Shown here one piece after another: positions 62,711 to 64,000 of a DNA stretch of 64,000 nucleotides (positions are counted from its first letter, which is position 1; each line of letters begins with the position of its first letter). The position numbers were made by a program, and so were the translations under genes. Source of the stretch: Fluviicola sp. (GTDB taxonomy: Bacteria > Bacteroidota > Bacteroidia > Flavobacteriales_D > Crocinitomicaceae); NCBI GenBank assembly GCA_029866325.1, contig JARWZO010000030.1:1-64000 (forward strand). The letters run 5' to 3'. Under the pieces are notes generated by a model, which made no database searches, was not told where the DNA came from, and saw only the letters and a list, made by a program, of their open reading frames with translations.

Positions 62711-63474
62711 ACTGCGAGCGTTAATTGTGCCAAATGCTGTTCGCGTAAAATGCTTTCTCCAATCAATGCGCCTTTGTATCCGGCAACTTTTAAGGCATCC
62801 AATTCTGCAATCGTTTTGATTCCGGAAGCTGTAATAGCAGGAGCGAAATTCGGGAGGTAAGGAGCGAGCACGAAACTATGTTCCAGCGAAGTTTGCTGTG
62901 CTGCCAAATCACGGTTGTTCACAGCGATGATATCTACTTCATCGTTGAGTTTTTCTAATTCATGCAAAGTGTGAATCTCAAATACAACTTCCAATCCGAG
63001 ACTTTTGGCAACAATGGTCAAATGATGCGCTTGCTGTTTTTCCAATACCGCGGCAATGAGTAAAATGGCATCTGCACCGGCAGCTTTCGATTCGAACAAT
63101 TGTAGCTCATCGATGATGAATTCTTTGCGCAGTAGCGGTAAATTGCTGACAGACCTGACTTGTAATAAATCGGCTATGCTTCCGCCAAAATAAGCGTGAT
63201 CGGTCAATACGCTGATGGTAATGGCTCCTTGTTCTTCGTATTCGATGGCCAATTCAGACGGATTGAGGTTGGGGGAAATAACACCTCCACTCGGCGATTT
63301 TCGCTTGATTTCTGCGATAATACCAAATTCGTGTTCCGACAAACGCTGCTTTAACGAACGGGTAGGTTGCGAAAACAACGGTTGTTGAATAAAGGAAGCA
63401 ATGGAATTGTTTTGCCGCAATAGCTTGACTTCTTCTTGCTTATTGGCGATGATGTGATCGAGTATTGTTTTCAT
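62707..63474 (-). CDS. trpC: indole-3-glycerol phosphate synthase
   Basis: A 255-residue TIM-barrel enzyme. IAEIKRKSPSGGVI has the catalytic Lys and phosphate site, SVLTDHAYFGG, LLRKEFIIDELQLFESKAAGADAILLI with the second Lys-Glu motif, and IIAVNNRDLAAQQTSLEHS. Four bases separate it from trpD. Separate from trpF, as in other Bacteroidota. Confidence 0.95.
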   Translation of the reverse strand: MKTILDHIIANKQEEVKLLRQNNSIASFIQQPLFSQPTRSLKQRLSEHEFGIIAEIKRKSPSGGVISPNLNPSELAIEYEEQGAITISVLTDHAYFGGSIADLLQVRSVSNLPLLRKEFIIDELQLFESKAAGADAILLIAAVLEKQQAHHLTIVAKSLGLEVVFEIHTLHELEKLNDEVDIIAVNNRDLAAQQTSLEHSFVLAPYLPNFAPAITASGIKTIAELDALKVAGYKGALIGESILREQHLAQLTLAV

Positions 63475-63478
63475 AAAA

Positions 63479-64000
63479 TCAGTTGTTTGGTTGAAGATGT
63501 TTGAATGCCGTTCCTGATTTCAGTTGTTCCAAAGAGGTGAAAAAAGCATCTGAATAAGAAATTGCAGGATCGAATGTTTGGATAGCCAAGGCGACGTTTC
63601 CGGCAACGACCGTGTTTTGTCCTTCGGTTCCTTTTCCTTGAAGAATTTGAACGAGCGTAGCTGCGGAGTCTTTGGCGGTGTTTCCTCCCTGAAGCGATGC
63701 AAGCGAAATGGCTGTTCCGATTGGACTTTTGTGCATCAACTCATCTCGTTCGCCACTCAAAATGCGGGTAGAACCGATAAACGTCAATTCATCAAATCCA
63801 TCCATTCCGTGAATAACTGTATATCCTTTTCTGTTTCTGTGAAGTACGTGTTGGTAATGTTTTGCAAGTTCTAGTGAATATGTTCCGGTCAACTGATGTG
63901 TTGGATTTGCCGGATTTACCAACGGACCGATTCCATTAAAAAAAGTTGGAACACCCAAGGCTTTGCGCAAAGGAGCAACGCGTTTTAACGTGGGGTGAAA
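63479..64000 (-). CDS. trpD: anthranilate phosphoribosyltransferase (partial, cut by window edge)
   Basis: The C-terminal ~173 residues of TrpD are present; the N-terminal half continues beyond base 64000. In frame from the edge the sequence reads FHPTLKRVAP then LRKALGVPTFFNGIGPLVNP, the conserved motif. VIHGMDGFDELTFIGSTRIL follows. The protein transfers phosphoribose to anthranilate. The order D-C-F-B-A with overlaps implies one operon; trpE and trpG are expected just past the edge. Confidence 0.95.
   Translation of the reverse strand, partial: FHPTLKRVAPLRKALGVPTFFNGIGPLVNPANPTHQLTGTYSLELAKHYQHVLHRNRKGYTVIHGMDGFDELTFIGSTRILSGERDELMHKSPIGTAISLASLQGGNTAKDSAATLVQILQGKGTEGQNTVVAGNVALAIQTFDPAISYSDAFFTSLEQLKSGTAFKHLQPNN

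Overview
The window is about 64 kb of a bacterial chromosome from the phylum Bacteroidota, most likely Flavobacteriales (a Fluviicola/Crocinitomicaceae-like organism is my best guess, by inference only). The evidence is a complete gliding/type IX secretion core (porP/sprF-like, gldK, gldL, gldM, gldN), GldA, a secreted protein with a YPNPF-type C-terminal sorting domain, the Bacteroidota gene order miaB - sigma54 activator - lptE - TPR protein - secG - groES - groEL, and many promoters of the Bacteroidota type (TTTG, about 19-21 bases, TAnnTTTG). Coding density is high. I see no prophage, transposase, CRISPR array or rRNA operon. One tRNA (Phe, GAA) lies at the left edge, and trpD runs off the right edge.

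Layout. 1-3 kb: tRNA-Phe and an MBOAT/SGNH O-acylation pair (minus). 3.2-10 kb: housekeeping block on the minus strand (groEL, groES, secG, TPR protein, lptE, sigma54 activator, miaB). 10.5-14.3 kb: topA and an arginase-fold protein that has lost metal ligands. 14.5-23.8 kb: type IX secretion/gliding block porP-gldK-gldL-gldM-gldN, followed by second copies of gldN and gldM. 23.9-28.8 kb: ABC-F ATPase, DUF2797 protein, clpP, clpX. 28.8-37.3 kb: accessory stretch with two GNAT acetyltransferases, an eCIS-core (DUF4157) protein with SH3-like C-terminus, a GLPGLI-like lipoprotein, a small membrane protein, a YdeI-like protein, a methyltransferase, a type IX secretion substrate, a small Cys-rich secreted protein and an outer-membrane barrel-like protein. 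37.4-53.1 kb: mixed housekeeping genes (GT-C glycosyltransferase, trmB, kup, GT28-like protein, phoB/phoR-type pair, truA, tyrS, queuosine-precursor transporter, gldA, rsgA-dtd, GT-C-like membrane protein, two MazG-type genes, Nudix). 53.2-57.6 kb: PiT transporter, DUF47/PhoU-like protein and two further response regulators. 57.6-60 kb: tsaB, TIGR03643 protein and an MFS exporter. 60.1-64 kb: tryptophan operon trpD-C-F-B-A.

Functional links: GldL-GldM form the proton-driven motor and GldK-GldN the periplasmic ring of the secretion system, which would export the YPNPF-tagged protein at 34.3 kb. GldA belongs to a separate gliding ABC transporter whose partners are not here. The PiT/DUF47 genes and the neighbouring PhoB-like regulator look like a phosphate module, and TTAA repeats spaced 11 bases occur around it.

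The less ordinary content is mostly intergenic: at least four families of short palindromic repeats, some of which reach into the 3' ends of genes (trpA, tyrS) or abut a stop codon (MFS gene); a promoter-plus-terminator unit of about 70 bases that looks like a small RNA gene; and several genes whose -7 box lies only 4-5 bases before the start codon, implying leaderless or nearly leaderless mRNAs.
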